DNA of 64,000 nt from NCBI RefSeq assembly GCF_017813235.1, contig NZ_JAGISH010000012.1, forward strand, positions 32,358 through 96,357, written 5' to 3'. Positions 42,986-52,205 of the stretch are shown here, one piece after another (the stretch's first letter is position 1; the number at the start of each line of letters is the position of its first letter). Origin of the DNA: Sagittula salina (GTDB taxonomy: Bacteria; Pseudomonadota; Alphaproteobacteria; Rhodobacterales; Rhodobacteraceae). Made by a program: the position numbers and the translations under genes. The notes under the pieces are model-generated. The model was given only the letters and a program-made list of their open reading frames with translations. It was not told the origin of the DNA and did no database searches.

Positions 42986-43027
42986 AAAAAAAACGCCCCG
43001 CACCTTGATCCGCCTCAAGGTGCGGGG
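42986..43027 (-). terminator. Rho-independent terminator reading on the minus strand
   Basis: A perfect 13-bp stem (42996-43008 with 43015-43027, six-base loop) is preceded on the plus strand by eight A residues (42986-42993). Read on the minus strand, this is a GC-rich hairpin followed by T8. It lies between two plus-strand operons. The hairpin itself could also weaken plus-strand readthrough, but no T run follows on that side. Confidence 0.75.
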
Positions 43028-43070
43028 TGCGTATCTCCTGTCTGATGACCATGACGGCGCGAGGAACAGG

Positions 43071-43814
43071 ATGGCGGACAGTAACGATCAGGGCGGCGTG
43101 GCTTCGGCTGCCGATGTGACCTTTCGCACCGAAGGGCTGACCCGCGTCTACCGGACGGGCGAAACGCAGGTGAAGGCGCTCGACGGGGTCGATGTTGTGC
43201 TGCTGACCGGGCAGTTGACGGTCCTGCTGGGGCCGTCGGGGTCGGGCAAATCGACCTTGCTCAATATCCTCGGCGGGCTGGACCATGCCAGCGCGGGCCG
43301 CGTCTGGTTTCGCGACACCGAACTGACCCGCCTGTCGGACCGGGCGCTGACGCGCTACCGGCGCGATCACGTCGGCTTTGTCTTTCAGTTCTACAACCTC
43401 GTGCCTTCGCTCACCGCGCGGGAAAACGTGCGGCTGGTCACCGACATCGCCGCCGATCCGATGTCCGCCGAAGAGGCGCTGGAGCGCGTCGGCCTGCTGG
43501 CGCGCATGGACCACTTTCCCGGCCAGCTGTCGGGCGGTGAACAGCAGCGCGTCGCCATCGCCCGCGCCATCGCCAAACGCCCCGGCGTGCTGCTGTGCGA
43601 CGAACCGACGGGCGCGCTCGATTCAAAGACCGGCGTTCAGGTTCTTGAGGTGCTGGACCAGATCAACCGCGAAACCGGGACCACCACCGCCGTCATCACC
43701 CATAATGCCATGATCCGCCGGATGGCGCACCGTGTGCTGCATTTCTCCGACGGGCGGCTGGTGCGCGAAGAGGTCAATGACCACCGGCTCGCCCCGCACG
43801 AGATCGACTGGTAG
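43071..43814 (+). CDS. MacB/LolD-type ABC transporter ATP-binding protein
   Basis: A 247-residue cytoplasmic ATPase. The ATG at 43071 follows GAGG by 6 bases. Walker [10 protein letters not shown] is at 54-62, signature LSGGEQQR and Walker B '[11 protein letters not shown]' are intact, and the H-loop is in 'VITHN'. The '[17 protein letters not shown]' stretch is typical of the MacB/LolD/FtsE branch that partners FtsX-type permeases. The permease starts 4 bases downstream and the adaptor follows, giving a complete tripartite exporter lacking only a TolC, which the upstream operon has. The substrate is unknown. Confidence 0.9.
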   Translation: MADSNDQGGVASAADVTFRTEGLTRVYRTGETQVKALDGVDVVLLTGQLTVLLGPSGSGKSTLLNILGGLDHASAGRVWFRDTELTRLSDRALTRYRRDHVGFVFQFYNLVPSLTARENVRLVTDIAADPMSAEEALERVGLLARMDHFPGQLSGGEQQRVAIARAIAKRPGVLLCDEPTGALDSKTGVQVLEVLDQINRETGTTTAVITHNAMIRRMAHRVLHFSDGRLVREEVNDHRLAPHEIDW

Positions 43815-43818
43815 CGCC

Positions 43819-46188
43819 ATGGTCCGCGTCCCCGCCATCGACCTCAAACTCCTGCGCGATCTGCGCCGCCTCTGGGCACAGGCTCTGGCCATCGCCGTGG
43901 TGCTGGCCTGCGGGGTCATGGTCCTGCTGATCTCGGTCGGCATGTCGGGCGCGCTGGACCGGTCGCGTACCGCCTATTACGAACGCAACGCCTTTGCCGA
44001 TGTCTTTGCCCGTGCCACCCGCGCGCCGCGCGGCCTGCTGCCGGAGATCGCCGCCATTCCCGGTGTCCGCGTGGCAGAGGCGCGCATCAGCCGGTTCGTC
44101 ATGCTCGACCTGCCCGGACGGGTGCAGGCGGCCACGGGGCAGATTGTGTCCCTGCCCGAAACCGGGCGGGCGCGGCTGAACCGGCCACTGCTGACCTCCG
44201 GCCGCTGGCCCGACCCCGGCGCGGTGTCAGAGGTCGTGGTGAACGCGCCCTTTGCCGAGGCGCGCGGCTTTCGTCCCGGCGACCTGTTTCATGCGACGCT
44301 GGGCGGCAAGCGGCGCACGCTGACCGTGGTCGGCACGGCACTGTCGCCGGAATTCATCTATACCATCGGCCCCGGCTCGCTGATGCCCGACCACGCGGGA
44401 CACGGCATCATCTGGATTCCCGCCCGCATGGCCGAAGGCGCCTTTGACATGACCGGGGCCTTCGACGATCTGGTGATCGCGCTGCACCGGGGCGCGTCGG
44501 AGGCCTCCGTGATCGACGCGGTGGACGCGCTGCTCGATCCCTACGGCGGGACCGGCGCCCATGGCCGCGCCGACCAGATCAGCCACGCCTTTCTGGACAG
44601 CGAAATCGAAGGGCTGCGGGTCATGGCGTGGATCCTGCCGCCGGTTTTCCTCGTGATCTCAATCTTTCTCGTGAACATGGTGGTGGGGCGCATCGTGGCG
44701 CTGGAGCGGGCGGAAATCGGCCTGCTGAAGGCGCTGGGATATTCCGACCGTGCCATCCTCGTGCATTACCTGCTGCTGGCGGGGCTGGTGGCGCTGATCG
44801 GGGTGTTGCTGGGTTTTGCGCTTGGGGCGTGGCTGTCGCGCGTGCTGGCGCGGATGTATGCGCAGTTTTACGACTTCCCCGAACTGATCTTCGGCATCTC
44901 CTGGACCACCTACGCGCTGGCGGCGCTGGCGGGCTTCGGGGCCTCGGCGCTGGGGGCGGTGCGCGCGGCGCTCTCCGCCGCCTGGCTTCCACCCGCCGTT
45001 GCCATGGTGCCAGCGCCGCCGCCGGTGTTCACGCGGGGGCGGGGCGACCGGCTGCTGGCCTGGCTGCGCCTGCCACAGACCGACCTGATGATCCTGCGGT
45101 CGCTGACGCGCTGGCCGATCCGGGCGCTGACCACGCTGACCGGCTACGCACTGGGGACGGCGATCCTCGTGGCCTCGGGCTTCATGCCCGATTCCATGGA
45201 CGCGCTGATGGAAAGGACCTTTGACCTCGCTTACCGGCAGGACGTGATCCTGACCTTTGGACAGGACGCGCCCGCCTCGGCGGTGGATTCCGTGCGCCGC
45301 CTGCCCGGCGTGATGCAGGCCGAGGGGCAGCTCTGGCTTTCGGCGACATTGCGCAATGGCCACCGTTCCGAGGACGTGACGCTGCAAGGCCTGCCGCCCG
45401 GCTCCGACTTGTCCCGCCTGCTGGACGATTCCGGCGCGGTCGAACCGCCACCCATCGGCATAATGCTGACCGACAGCCTGCTGCCCCGGTTGGGCCTGTC
45501 GCGCGGCGCCGCGGTGGAGGTCACGCTGACCGGGCGGCTCGCGCACCCGGTGAAGCTGACCGTCACGGGAACGGTGCCGCAGACGCTTGGCCCGATGGCC
45601 TACATGTCCGCCCCCGCGGTGGAGGCGCTGCTGGGCCGCGCGCCGCGGGTGTCGTCGATCAATGTCACCCTGCGGGAGGACCGCGTCGATGCCTTCCACG
45701 CGGCGGTCAAACAGGCCCCCGGCCTGGGCGGGGCGATCCTGTTGTCGGACAACCGCCGCGCCTTCGAAGACACCATGGCCGCCAATGTCACGGTCATGTC
45801 GTTGGTCTACATCCTGCTGGGCGGCGCCATCGCCGTGGGGGTGGCCTACAACGGCGCCCGCATCCAGCTGTCGGAACGAGCGCGGGAACTGGCCTCGTTG
45901 CGCATCCTCGGTTTCGGCCGGTGGGAAGTGTCATGGGTGCTGGTGGGGGAGGCGATGGTACTTGCCGTCTGCGCCCAGCCGCTTGGCTGGGCCATTGGCT
46001 ACGGCATCGCCTGGGCGATGACGGAACGGTTCTCCTCCGACCTGTTCACCCTGCCTCTGGTGTTCAATCCGCGCGCCTTCGCGCTTGCCAGTATCGTCAC
46101 GCTTGTCTCCGCGCTTGGCGCGGTGCTGATCGTTCGCCGCCGGACCGACCGGCTCGACCTCGTGCAGGTCATGAAGACACGGGAGTAA
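43819..46188 (+). CDS. FtsX-type ABC transporter permease
   Basis: A 789-residue inner-membrane permease with two FtsX units. The N-terminal helix ('[19 protein letters not shown]') leads to a large periplasmic domain (about 45-270) and three spans (about 275-390). A second unit starts near 435 with another periplasmic domain, then three spans near 655-780. This four-plus-four pattern is usual for MacB-like exporters that do mechanotransmission rather than carry substrate through the membrane. The start ATG at 43819 lies 4 bases after the ATPase stop. Confidence 0.88.
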   Translation: MVRVPAIDLKLLRDLRRLWAQALAIAVVLACGVMVLLISVGMSGALDRSRTAYYERNAFADVFARATRAPRGLLPEIAAIPGVRVAEARISRFVMLDLPGRVQAATGQIVSLPETGRARLNRPLLTSGRWPDPGAVSEVVVNAPFAEARGFRPGDLFHATLGGKRRTLTVVGTALSPEFIYTIGPGSLMPDHAGHGIIWIPARMAEGAFDMTGAFDDLVIALHRGASEASVIDAVDALLDPYGGTGAHGRADQISHAFLDSEIEGLRVMAWILPPVFLVISIFLVNMVVGRIVALERAEIGLLKALGYSDRAILVHYLLLAGLVALIGVLLGFALGAWLSRVLARMYAQFYDFPELIFGISWTTYALAALAGFGASALGAVRAALSAAWLPPAVAMVPAPPPVFTRGRGDRLLAWLRLPQTDLMILRSLTRWPIRALTTLTGYALGTAILVASGFMPDSMDALMERTFDLAYRQDVILTFGQDAPASAVDSVRRLPGVMQAEGQLWLSATLRNGHRSEDVTLQGLPPGSDLSRLLDDSGAVEPPPIGIMLTDSLLPRLGLSRGAAVEVTLTGRLAHPVKLTVTGTVPQTLGPMAYMSAPAVEALLGRAPRVSSINVTLREDRVDAFHAAVKQAPGLGGAILLSDNRRAFEDTMAANVTVMSLVYILLGGAIAVGVAYNGARIQLSERARELASLRILGFGRWEVSWVLVGEAMVLAVCAQPLGWAIGYGIAWAMTERFSSDLFTLPLVFNPRAFALASIVTLVSALGAVLIVRRRTDRLDLVQVMKTRE

Positions 46189-46191
46189 ACC

Positions 46192-47400
46192 ATGCCCTCG
46201 CTGCGTACCGTCCTGATCGCCCTCGTCGCCCTGGCCATCGCCACGGCGCTGGCCACCGTTGCCTTTCGCACCGAACCGGAGCCGGTCGACCTGCATACCG
46301 TGTCGCGCGGGCCATTGCAGGTCACGGTCAGCGCCGACGCCGTCACCCGCGTGCGCGAGATCTACGAAGTCTCCGCTCCCGTGGCGGGCATCGCCCAGCG
46401 TGCGCCGGTGCGGGTGGGGGACAGGGTGGTGGCCGGGGAAACCGTGGTCGCCGTTGTCGAACCCGCCGCCGCGCCCATCCTCGACACCCGCAGCCGGGCG
46501 CAGGCCGAGGCCGCGCTGGCCGAAGCCCGCGCCGCAGAACGCGCGGCCTATGCCGAACTGCACTCGGCCGAGGATCAGCTGGCCTACGCGCAATCGCAGC
46601 ACGACCGCACGGTGCAGCTGGTGGATCGCGGGATCACATCGCTGACCGCGCTGGAATCGGTTACGCTGGCCCTGCACGCCGCCGAGGCCGCCGTCGATGC
46701 CGCCGGGTCCCGCCACGCCATGGCGGAAGGCAGCGTCGAACGCGCCGCCGCCACGCTGGCCGATCCCGCCGCGGCGTCCGATACCTGCTGCCGCCAGGTG
46801 CTTGCCCCGGTCTCCGGCGTGGTGCTGCGCGTCGATGTGCTGAGCCAGCGCACGGTCGGCGCCGGAACCCCGCTGCTGGCGGTGGGCGATCCGAGCGACC
46901 TCGAAATCGCCGCCGACCTGCTCAGTGCCGATGCCGTGCGCCTGCCGCCCGAGGCGCGCGCCACCGCCGAGCGCTGGGGCGGACCGGACCCGCTGGAGGC
47001 CCGCCTGCGCCGCGTCGATCCGGTGGCGCGCACCGATATCTCCGCACTGGGGATCGAGGAACAGCGCGTCGACGCGGTCTTTGACCTGCTGACCCCGCCG
47101 GAGGAACGCGCCGGGCTGGGCGCGAACTATGGCCTGACCCTGCGCACCGTGCTGTGGGAAGACGACGACGTGCTGCGCCTGCCGCTGGCCGCGACCTTCC
47201 GCGAGGCCGGCAGCTGGGCCGCCTTCGTGGTGGAGGAGGGCAGGGCGCAGACCCGCCCGATCACGCTGGGCCATATCGGCACCGACACCGCCGAGGTTCT
47301 GAACGGCCTCGTGGCGGGGGAGGTCGTGATCCTCCACCCGTCGAACGCCATTGCCCATGGCACCCTGGTCGCCCCGCGCTCTGCCGAAACGCTGGACTAA
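46192..47400 (+). CDS. HlyD-type periplasmic adaptor of the FtsX exporter
   Basis: A 402-residue protein with an N-terminal membrane anchor (residues about 5-24), lipoyl halves ('VSAPVAGIAQRAPVRVGD' and 'VLAPVSGVVLRVDVLSQ') and a helical hairpin between them. A beta-barrel and membrane-proximal region follow. It starts 3 bases after the permease stop and ends 15 bases from the convergent phnM stop. A 'DTCC' pair sits before the second lipoyl half. It would link the permease to an outer-membrane channel, plausibly the TolC at 34409-35983. Confidence 0.88.
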   Translation: MPSLRTVLIALVALAIATALATVAFRTEPEPVDLHTVSRGPLQVTVSADAVTRVREIYEVSAPVAGIAQRAPVRVGDRVVAGETVVAVVEPAAAPILDTRSRAQAEAALAEARAAERAAYAELHSAEDQLAYAQSQHDRTVQLVDRGITSLTALESVTLALHAAEAAVDAAGSRHAMAEGSVERAAATLADPAAASDTCCRQVLAPVSGVVLRVDVLSQRTVGAGTPLLAVGDPSDLEIAADLLSADAVRLPPEARATAERWGGPDPLEARLRRVDPVARTDISALGIEEQRVDAVFDLLTPPEERAGLGANYGLTLRTVLWEDDDVLRLPLAATFREAGSWAAFVVEEGRAQTRPITLGHIGTDTAEVLNGLVAGEVVILHPSNAIAHGTLVAPRSAETLD

Positions 47401-47415
47401 GCGCCGGTCGACCCC

Positions 47416-48609
47416 TCAGCCGACCTGCCGGCCCCGGCTCCAGACGCCGCGCAGGATCGGCGTGTCGCCGTGTTCCGCCACGCGCAGCAGATCGCCGCGC
47501 AGCCCTTCCCGCAGTGCGCCCCGGTCCACCAGCCCCGCCGCCCGTGCGGGCGCCTCTGTGACCGTGCGCATCGCGCGCGGCAGGTCGCCCCACAGGACGC
47601 CCAGCCGCCAAGCCGCCAGCAGCAGCGCCGAGGGCACGTAATCGGAGGACACGATGTCCAGCAGGTCGAACTCCGCCAGCGCCAGCGCCGAGACATTGCC
47701 GGAATGCGACCCGCCCCGGATGATGTTCGGCGCGCCCATCATGATGGCGATGTCCGCCTCGCGGCAGGCCCCTGCCGCCTCCACCGTGGTGGGGAACTCC
47801 GCAAAGCCCACGCCGTGGCCCGCAGACTGCACCACCTGTTCGGGCGTGGTGTCGTCGTGGCTGGCCAGCACCGCGCCCAGCCGCCGCGCCTCTGCCACCG
47901 CGCCGCCCAGATGCCGCGCGCCGTTCTCTGCCTGCAGCCCCTTCAGCTGCGCCACATGGGCGTCGAACTCCGCATCGGTCATGTTGCGCTTCTTGCCGAC
48001 ATATTGCTTCAGCTTGGCGAGGTCGCGGAACTGCCGCTGCCCCGGCGTGTGATCCATCAGGCTGACGATGCCGACGCGATCCTCCGGCGTGAAGGCGGCC
48101 AGCTCCTCCAGCAGGGTTTCGGAACAGATCTCGGCCCGCAGGTGCAGGAAATGGCTGATCCGCAGCACCCCCGCCGCGCGCAGCGCCATCATCTCCGACG
48201 CCAGTCCGCGCGCGTATTCGTCATACCGTCCCTTGCCGCTGTGGATCGACCCCACACGCATGGCGTCGAACACCGTGGTGATCCCGGTAGAGGCCAGCTC
48301 CCCGTCATGCGCGAGCATGGCGGGAACATGCGCCCAACCGACGCCGGGGCGCGGTTCCATGTGCCGTTCGAGGTTGTCGGTGTGCAGCTCCACCAGACCG
48401 GGCGTGACCCGGTCGCCGCCGCAGTCGATGGCCCCGGCGGCCACGCGGTCACCCTGCGTTATCGCGACGATCACCCCGTCCTCGACGGTGACGGCGCCCA
48501 GCGTTTCCCGGTCGGGCAGGACCAGACGGGCATTGGCAAGGCAGACCGCGCCTGACACAGAGACGTCATGCGGCTGTGCCAAGGCGCCAGAAAGGATCGG
48601 AGAGTTCAT
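47416..48609 (-). CDS. phnM: Alpha-D-ribose 1-methylphosphonate 5-triphosphate diphosphatase
   Basis: A 397-residue amidohydrolase-fold enzyme that removes pyrophosphate from the ribosylated phosphonate before C-P cleavage. The metal-site motif 'TPGLVELHTDNLERH' is present, with later 'SHDDTTPEQ' and 'GAPNIIRGGSHSGNVS' that are characteristic of PhnM. Full length. The start codon overlaps by two bases the start of the divergent DUF1045 gene, so no promoter fits between them. Transcription must come through from phnN or from a promoter inside the DUF1045 gene. It is the last gene of the minus-strand phn run. Confidence 0.93.
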   Translation of the reverse strand: MNSPILSGALAQPHDVSVSGAVCLANARLVLPDRETLGAVTVEDGVIVAITQGDRVAAGAIDCGGDRVTPGLVELHTDNLERHMEPRPGVGWAHVPAMLAHDGELASTGITTVFDAMRVGSIHSGKGRYDEYARGLASEMMALRAAGVLRISHFLHLRAEICSETLLEELAAFTPEDRVGIVSLMDHTPGQRQFRDLAKLKQYVGKKRNMTDAEFDAHVAQLKGLQAENGARHLGGAVAEARRLGAVLASHDDTTPEQVVQSAGHGVGFAEFPTTVEAAGACREADIAIMMGAPNIIRGGSHSGNVSALALAEFDLLDIVSSDYVPSALLLAAWRLGVLWGDLPRAMRTVTEAPARAAGLVDRGALREGLRGDLLRVAEHGDTPILRGVWSRGRQVG

Positions 48610-49276
48610 GTCACACCATTCCCGTTTTGCTGTCTATTACATGCCGCCCGCCGGACCGCTGGCGGACTTCGGCGCGCGCTGGCTGGGCTGGGACGCGCAG
48701 GCTGCCCGCGCGCTGCCGCAGGATGCGGGGCGTGCCGCGCTGACGGAGACGCCGCGCAAATACGGCTTCCATGCCACGCTGAAGCCGCCCTTCGTGCTGG
48801 CCCCCGGCACGGATCGCCAGTCCCTGCACGCCGCGCTGACCGCGCTGGCCGCCCGCACCGCGCCCGCGCAGGCGCCGGGGCTGGCGCTGACCCGTCTGGG
48901 GCGCTGGTTCGCGCTGACCCCCGCCGGGGATACGGTGGGCATCAGCCGCGTCGCCGCCGCCTGCGTCACGGAGCTTGACACCTTCCGCGCGCCCACCACG
49001 GAGGCGGATCTGGCGCGCCGCCGCAAGGCCGGACTCACCCCCGCGCAGGAGGCGCATCTGGCGCGCTGGGGCTACCCTTACGTGCTCGACCAGTTCCGCT
49101 TTCACCTGACACTGACCGGCAAATGCGCCCGGGAAGACCTTGACGATGCAGAGTCGGCGATCCGCGCCGCGCTGCCGCCCCTGCCGCAGCCCTTCGCGGT
49201 GCCGGAGGTTTGCCTGTGCGGCGAACGCGACGACGGGCGCTTCGAGCTTTTGCACCGCTACGCCCTCACCGGCTGA
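48608..49276 (+). CDS. DUF1045 phosphonate-associated 2H phosphoesterase-like protein
   Basis: A 222-residue protein of the phn-linked DUF1045 family. It has two His-x-Thr motifs, 'FHATLKPPF' near residue 54 and 'FHLTLTGK' near 165. These are the catalytic signature of 2H phosphoesterases that open cyclic phosphates. The ATG at 48608 is the natural start ('FAVYYMPP' follows). It is antisense to the phn run: it shares two bases with the phnM start and overlaps the phnN end by 19 bases. No phnP lies in the window, so it may hydrolyse the cyclic ribosyl phosphate made by PhnJ; that role is inference. Confidence 0.85.
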   Translation: MSHHSRFAVYYMPPAGPLADFGARWLGWDAQAARALPQDAGRAALTETPRKYGFHATLKPPFVLAPGTDRQSLHAALTALAARTAPAQAPGLALTRLGRWFALTPAGDTVGISRVAAACVTELDTFRAPTTEADLARRRKAGLTPAQEAHLARWGYPYVLDQFRFHLTLTGKCAREDLDDAESAIRAALPPLPQPFAVPEVCLCGERDDGRFELLHRYALTG

Positions 49277-49815
49277 CTCTGGGCCAGATCAATCAGGGCC
49301 AGCGCGCGGGCGACCGTGTCCGCCAGCGCGCCGCCATTGTCCAGCGTCACGGAACAGACGCCCTCAGGCAGCGCGAAATCCGCCCGCGCCAGCCGCTCGG
49401 CGATGTCCTTTTCGTTTTCCCGTCCGCGCCCGGCGAGCCGCCCGGCCAGCACCTCCGGTGCGGCGGTGAGTTCCAGCACCAAAAGGCCGGGGAACAGCCG
49501 CTGCGCCTCTGACAGGACCGCACGCGAGAGGTTGACCAGCAGCACCGCGCCAGCCGCCACCTGCGCGCGCAGATCGGCGGGGATGCCGTAGTGCAGCCCA
49601 TGCGCCTGCCAATGCAGGCAGAAGGCACCCGCCTGTCGCATCGTCTCGAACCGCTCGGGCGGCACGGCGAGGCAATCCTCGCCGCCTGCCTGCGGATCGC
49701 GCGTGATGACCCGCCGCACCAGCCCGATCCCCGGCCCGGCCTGCGCGATACCCTGCATCACGCTGTCCTTGCCGACGCCCGAAGGGCCGACCACGGCGAT
49801 GAGCCGCCCGCTCAA
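49258..49815 (-). CDS. phnN: Ribose 1,5-bisphosphate phosphokinase
   Basis: A 185-residue kinase that converts ribose 1,5-bisphosphate to PRPP. The start is a TTG overlapping the phnL stop (TTGA), giving 'SGRLIAVVGPSGVGKDS', the standard PhnN N-terminus with its P-loop. Longer frames upstream are inside phnL. The guanylate-kinase-like core is complete ('HWQAHGLHYGIP'). Its 3' end overlaps the convergent DUF1045 gene. Confidence 0.9.
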   Translation of the reverse strand: MSGRLIAVVGPSGVGKDSVMQGIAQAGPGIGLVRRVITRDPQAGGEDCLAVPPERFETMRQAGAFCLHWQAHGLHYGIPADLRAQVAAGAVLLVNLSRAVLSEAQRLFPGLLVLELTAAPEVLAGRLAGRGRENEKDIAERLARADFALPEGVCSVTLDNGGALADTVARALALIDLAQSQPVRA

Positions 49816-50495
49816 GCCGCCAGCCCCGGCGTGAAGGCGCTGACGTCGATTTCCCGGTCGCAGACCCGTGCCCGCGCCGCCTCGTCGTGGAAGATGCCGA
49901 CCATGGCCGCGCCGCGCGCCTTGGCCTCCTCGATCAGGGCCAGCACGACCGCGCGGTTCGTCGCATCGAGCGAGGCCGTCGGTTCGTCCAGCAGCAGCGC
50001 CGGGTAAGGGTGGGCAAAGCCGCGCGCGATGTTCACCCGCTGCTGTTCCCCGCCGGAAAACGTCGTGGGGGACAGCGACCACAGGGTTTCGGGGATGTTG
50101 AGCAGCCGCAGCAGGTCCGCCGCGCGCGTCCGCGCCTGCTCTGCCGGGATGCCAAGGGCGCGCAGCGGGTCGGCCACCACGTCGATCGTCGGCACGCGCG
50201 GCACCACGCGAAGGAACTGGCTGACGTAGCCCAGGGTCTCGCGACGCAGGGCGATGATCTCGCGCGGCTCGGCCTGTGCCACGTCGACCCCGCCGACGCG
50301 GATCACGCCCGAGGCGGCGCGATAATTGCCGTAGATCATCCGCATCAGGGTGGACTTGCCCGCGCCGGAGGCCCCGGTCAGCGCCACGCACTCACCCCGT
50401 GCCACGGACAGCGTCGCCCCCTCCATCACCCGGATCACGGCTCCGCCCTGATTGTGCAGGGTAAAGGTCTTGGCTAGGTCCTGAATCTCGATCAT
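49812..50495 (-). CDS. phnL: C-P lyase ABC-type ATPase PhnL
   Basis: A 227-residue ABC ATPase. Walker A GASGAGKST, signature '[14 protein letters not shown]' and Walker B 'LLLDEPTASLD' are intact. PhnL binds the core complex rather than a membrane permease. It follows phnK after a 48-base gap that holds a hairpin, and overlaps phnN by four bases. Confidence 0.92.
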   Translation of the reverse strand: MIEIQDLAKTFTLHNQGGAVIRVMEGATLSVARGECVALTGASGAGKSTLMRMIYGNYRAASGVIRVGGVDVAQAEPREIIALRRETLGYVSQFLRVVPRVPTIDVVADPLRALGIPAEQARTRAADLLRLLNIPETLWSLSPTTFSGGEQQRVNIARGFAHPYPALLLDEPTASLDATNRAVVLALIEEAKARGAAMVGIFHDEAARARVCDREIDVSAFTPGLAA

Positions 50496-50519
50496 TTTGT
50501 TAACCCATTGTTAATGCTT

Positions 50520-50540
50520 CAGGTTTCGCGGCGAAACCTG
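50520..50540 (-). other. Intercistronic hairpin between phnK and phnL
   Basis: A perfect 9-bp inverted repeat (50520-50528 with 50532-50540) has a 3-base loop and begins 3 bases after the phnK stop. No T run follows in the gene direction, so it looks like an mRNA stability or processing element rather than a full terminator. Confidence 0.6.
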
Positions 50541-50543
50541 GTC

Positions 50544-51311
50544 TCAGACCTGCAACACACTCGACACCAGCAGCTGCGTATAGCCGTGCTGCGGATCGTC
50601 GAGAACCTGATCGGTCAGCCCCTGTTCCACCACGCGGCCCGATTTCATCACCATCAGCCGGTCCGCCAGCAGGCGCACCACGGCAAGGTCATGGGTCACG
50701 ATCACCGCCGACAGCCCCATGTCGCGTACAAGCCCCCGCAGCAGGTCCAGCAGCCGCGCCTGCACGCTGACATCAAGCCCGCCCGTCGGTTCGTCCATGA
50801 ACACCAGCCGCGGCCCCGTCACGAGGTTGCGCGCGATCTGCAACCGCTGCTGCATCCCGCCCGAAAACGTCGAGGGCCGGTCATCCACCCGCGCGGCGTC
50901 GATCTCTACCCGGTCGAGCCAGTCCACCGCCGTGTCGCGGATCTGCCCGTAGTTGCGCGCGCCCACGGCCATCAGCCGCTCGCCCACGTTACCCCCCGCC
51001 GAGACCCCCATGCGCAGCCCGTCCCGCGCGTGCTGGTGGACAAAGGCCCAGTCGGTGCGCCCCAGCATCCGCCGCTCCGGTTCACTCATGGTGACCGTGT
51101 CGCGGGGACCGGTCCGCGTGTCAAAAACCACCGCCCCTGCGTCCGGTGCCATGTGCCCGGCCATGCAATTCAGCAGCGTCGACTTGCCGGACCCGCTCTC
51201 TCCGACAATCCCCATGACCTCGCCTGGGTGGAGGTCAAAGGACACATCCCGGCAGCCCACATGGGCGCCATACATCCGTGTCAGTCCCTGAACCGAAAGC
51301 AGCGGTGTCAT
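50544..51311 (-). CDS. phnK: C-P lyase complex ABC-type ATPase PhnK
   Basis: A 255-residue ABC ATPase that docks on PhnJ in the core complex. Walker A GESGSGKST, signature 'FSGGMQQRLQIARN' and Walker B 'LVFMDEPTGGLD' are present. The PhnK-type segment 'WAFVHQHARDGLRMGVSAGG' marks the family. The ATG start (51309-51311) overlaps the phnJ stop by four bases; longer upstream frames are shadows inside phnJ. Confidence 0.93.
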   Translation of the reverse strand: MTPLLSVQGLTRMYGAHVGCRDVSFDLHPGEVMGIVGESGSGKSTLLNCMAGHMAPDAGAVVFDTRTGPRDTVTMSEPERRMLGRTDWAFVHQHARDGLRMGVSAGGNVGERLMAVGARNYGQIRDTAVDWLDRVEIDAARVDDRPSTFSGGMQQRLQIARNLVTGPRLVFMDEPTGGLDVSVQARLLDLLRGLVRDMGLSAVIVTHDLAVVRLLADRLMVMKSGRVVEQGLTDQVLDDPQHGYTQLLVSSVLQV

Positions 51312-52174
51312 GCGGCGTCCTTTCCGGTGTTCATGGCGCCGGCGTGGCCCGCAGCCCGCCGGGTTTCGCAGAAATCCGTATCCGAACAGACGAACATCCG
51401 CCCGCCGGCGTCGTCGGTGATGACCTCGTCGAGGTAGCTGTCCTCCGCGCCGCACAGGCCGCAGGGATGATCCGCCTTCGACGCCTCGAAGGGATGGTCC
51501 TCGAAGTCCAGACTGACAACCTGTGTGTAGGGCGGCAGCGCATAGATGCGCTGCTCCCGCCCGGCGCCGAACAACTGGATCGCGGCACTGTCGGACATCT
51601 TCGGATTGTCGAACTTAGGGATCGGTGATGGGTCCATGACATAGCGCCCCTCAACCTTTACCGGGTAGGCATAGGCGGTGGCGATATGGCCGTGGCGACT
51701 GATGTCCTCGTAAAGCTTGACGTGCATGAGGCCGTAGTCCTCCAGCGCGTGCATCCGCCGCGTCTCTGTCTCGCGGGGTTCGAGGAACCGCAAGGGTTCG
51801 GGGATCGGAACCTGGTAGACGAGGATCTGCCCGTCGGTCAGCGCCTCCTCCGGGATACGGTGACGGGTCTGGATCACGCTGGCCTCCGCCGTGCGGGTGG
51901 TGGTCGCCACGCCCGCCGTGCGTTCGAAGAAGCGGCGGATGGACACCGCGTTGGTGGTGTCATCGGCACCCTGGTCGATGACCTTGAACCTGTCGGCGGG
52001 CGTCAGCACGGCAGCCGAAACCTGCACGCCCCCGGTGCCCCAGCCGTAGGGCATGGGCATCTCGCGACTGGCGAAAGGCACCTGGTAGCCGGGAACCGCC
52101 AGCGCCTTCAGCAGCGCGCGGCGGATCATCCGTTTGGTCTGCTCGTCGAGATAGGCAAAGTTGTAGTCGCTCAT
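51308..52174 (-). CDS. phnJ: Alpha-D-ribose 1-methylphosphonate 5-phosphate C-P lyase
   Basis: A 288-residue radical-SAM C-P lyase that breaks the carbon-phosphorus bond. Cys238, Cys241, Cys263 and Cys269 form the C-x2-C-x21-C-x5-C pattern of PhnJ, each three residues before the E. coli positions 241, 244, 266 and 272. The N-terminal 'NFAYLDEQTKRMIRRALLKA' is also typical. It is full length and should be active. Downstream genes phnK, L and N overlap or nearly touch. Upstream it is separated from phnI by the DUF559 gene and a palindromic repeat. Confidence 0.96.
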   Translation of the reverse strand: MSDYNFAYLDEQTKRMIRRALLKALAVPGYQVPFASREMPMPYGWGTGGVQVSAAVLTPADRFKVIDQGADDTTNAVSIRRFFERTAGVATTTRTAEASVIQTRHRIPEEALTDGQILVYQVPIPEPLRFLEPRETETRRMHALEDYGLMHVKLYEDISRHGHIATAYAYPVKVEGRYVMDPSPIPKFDNPKMSDSAAIQLFGAGREQRIYALPPYTQVVSLDFEDHPFEASKADHPCGLCGAEDSYLDEVITDDAGGRMFVCSDTDFCETRRAAGHAGAMNTGKDAA

Positions 52175-52205
52175 GCGGCGGCGCTCCCTGAGGCGAGGGG
52201 GCGGC

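Noticed and set aside
49816..50391. A longer PhnN frame
   Set aside because: The extra region is antisense-free but lies in a shadow frame of phnL; the TTG at 49815 gives the standard PhnN N-terminus.
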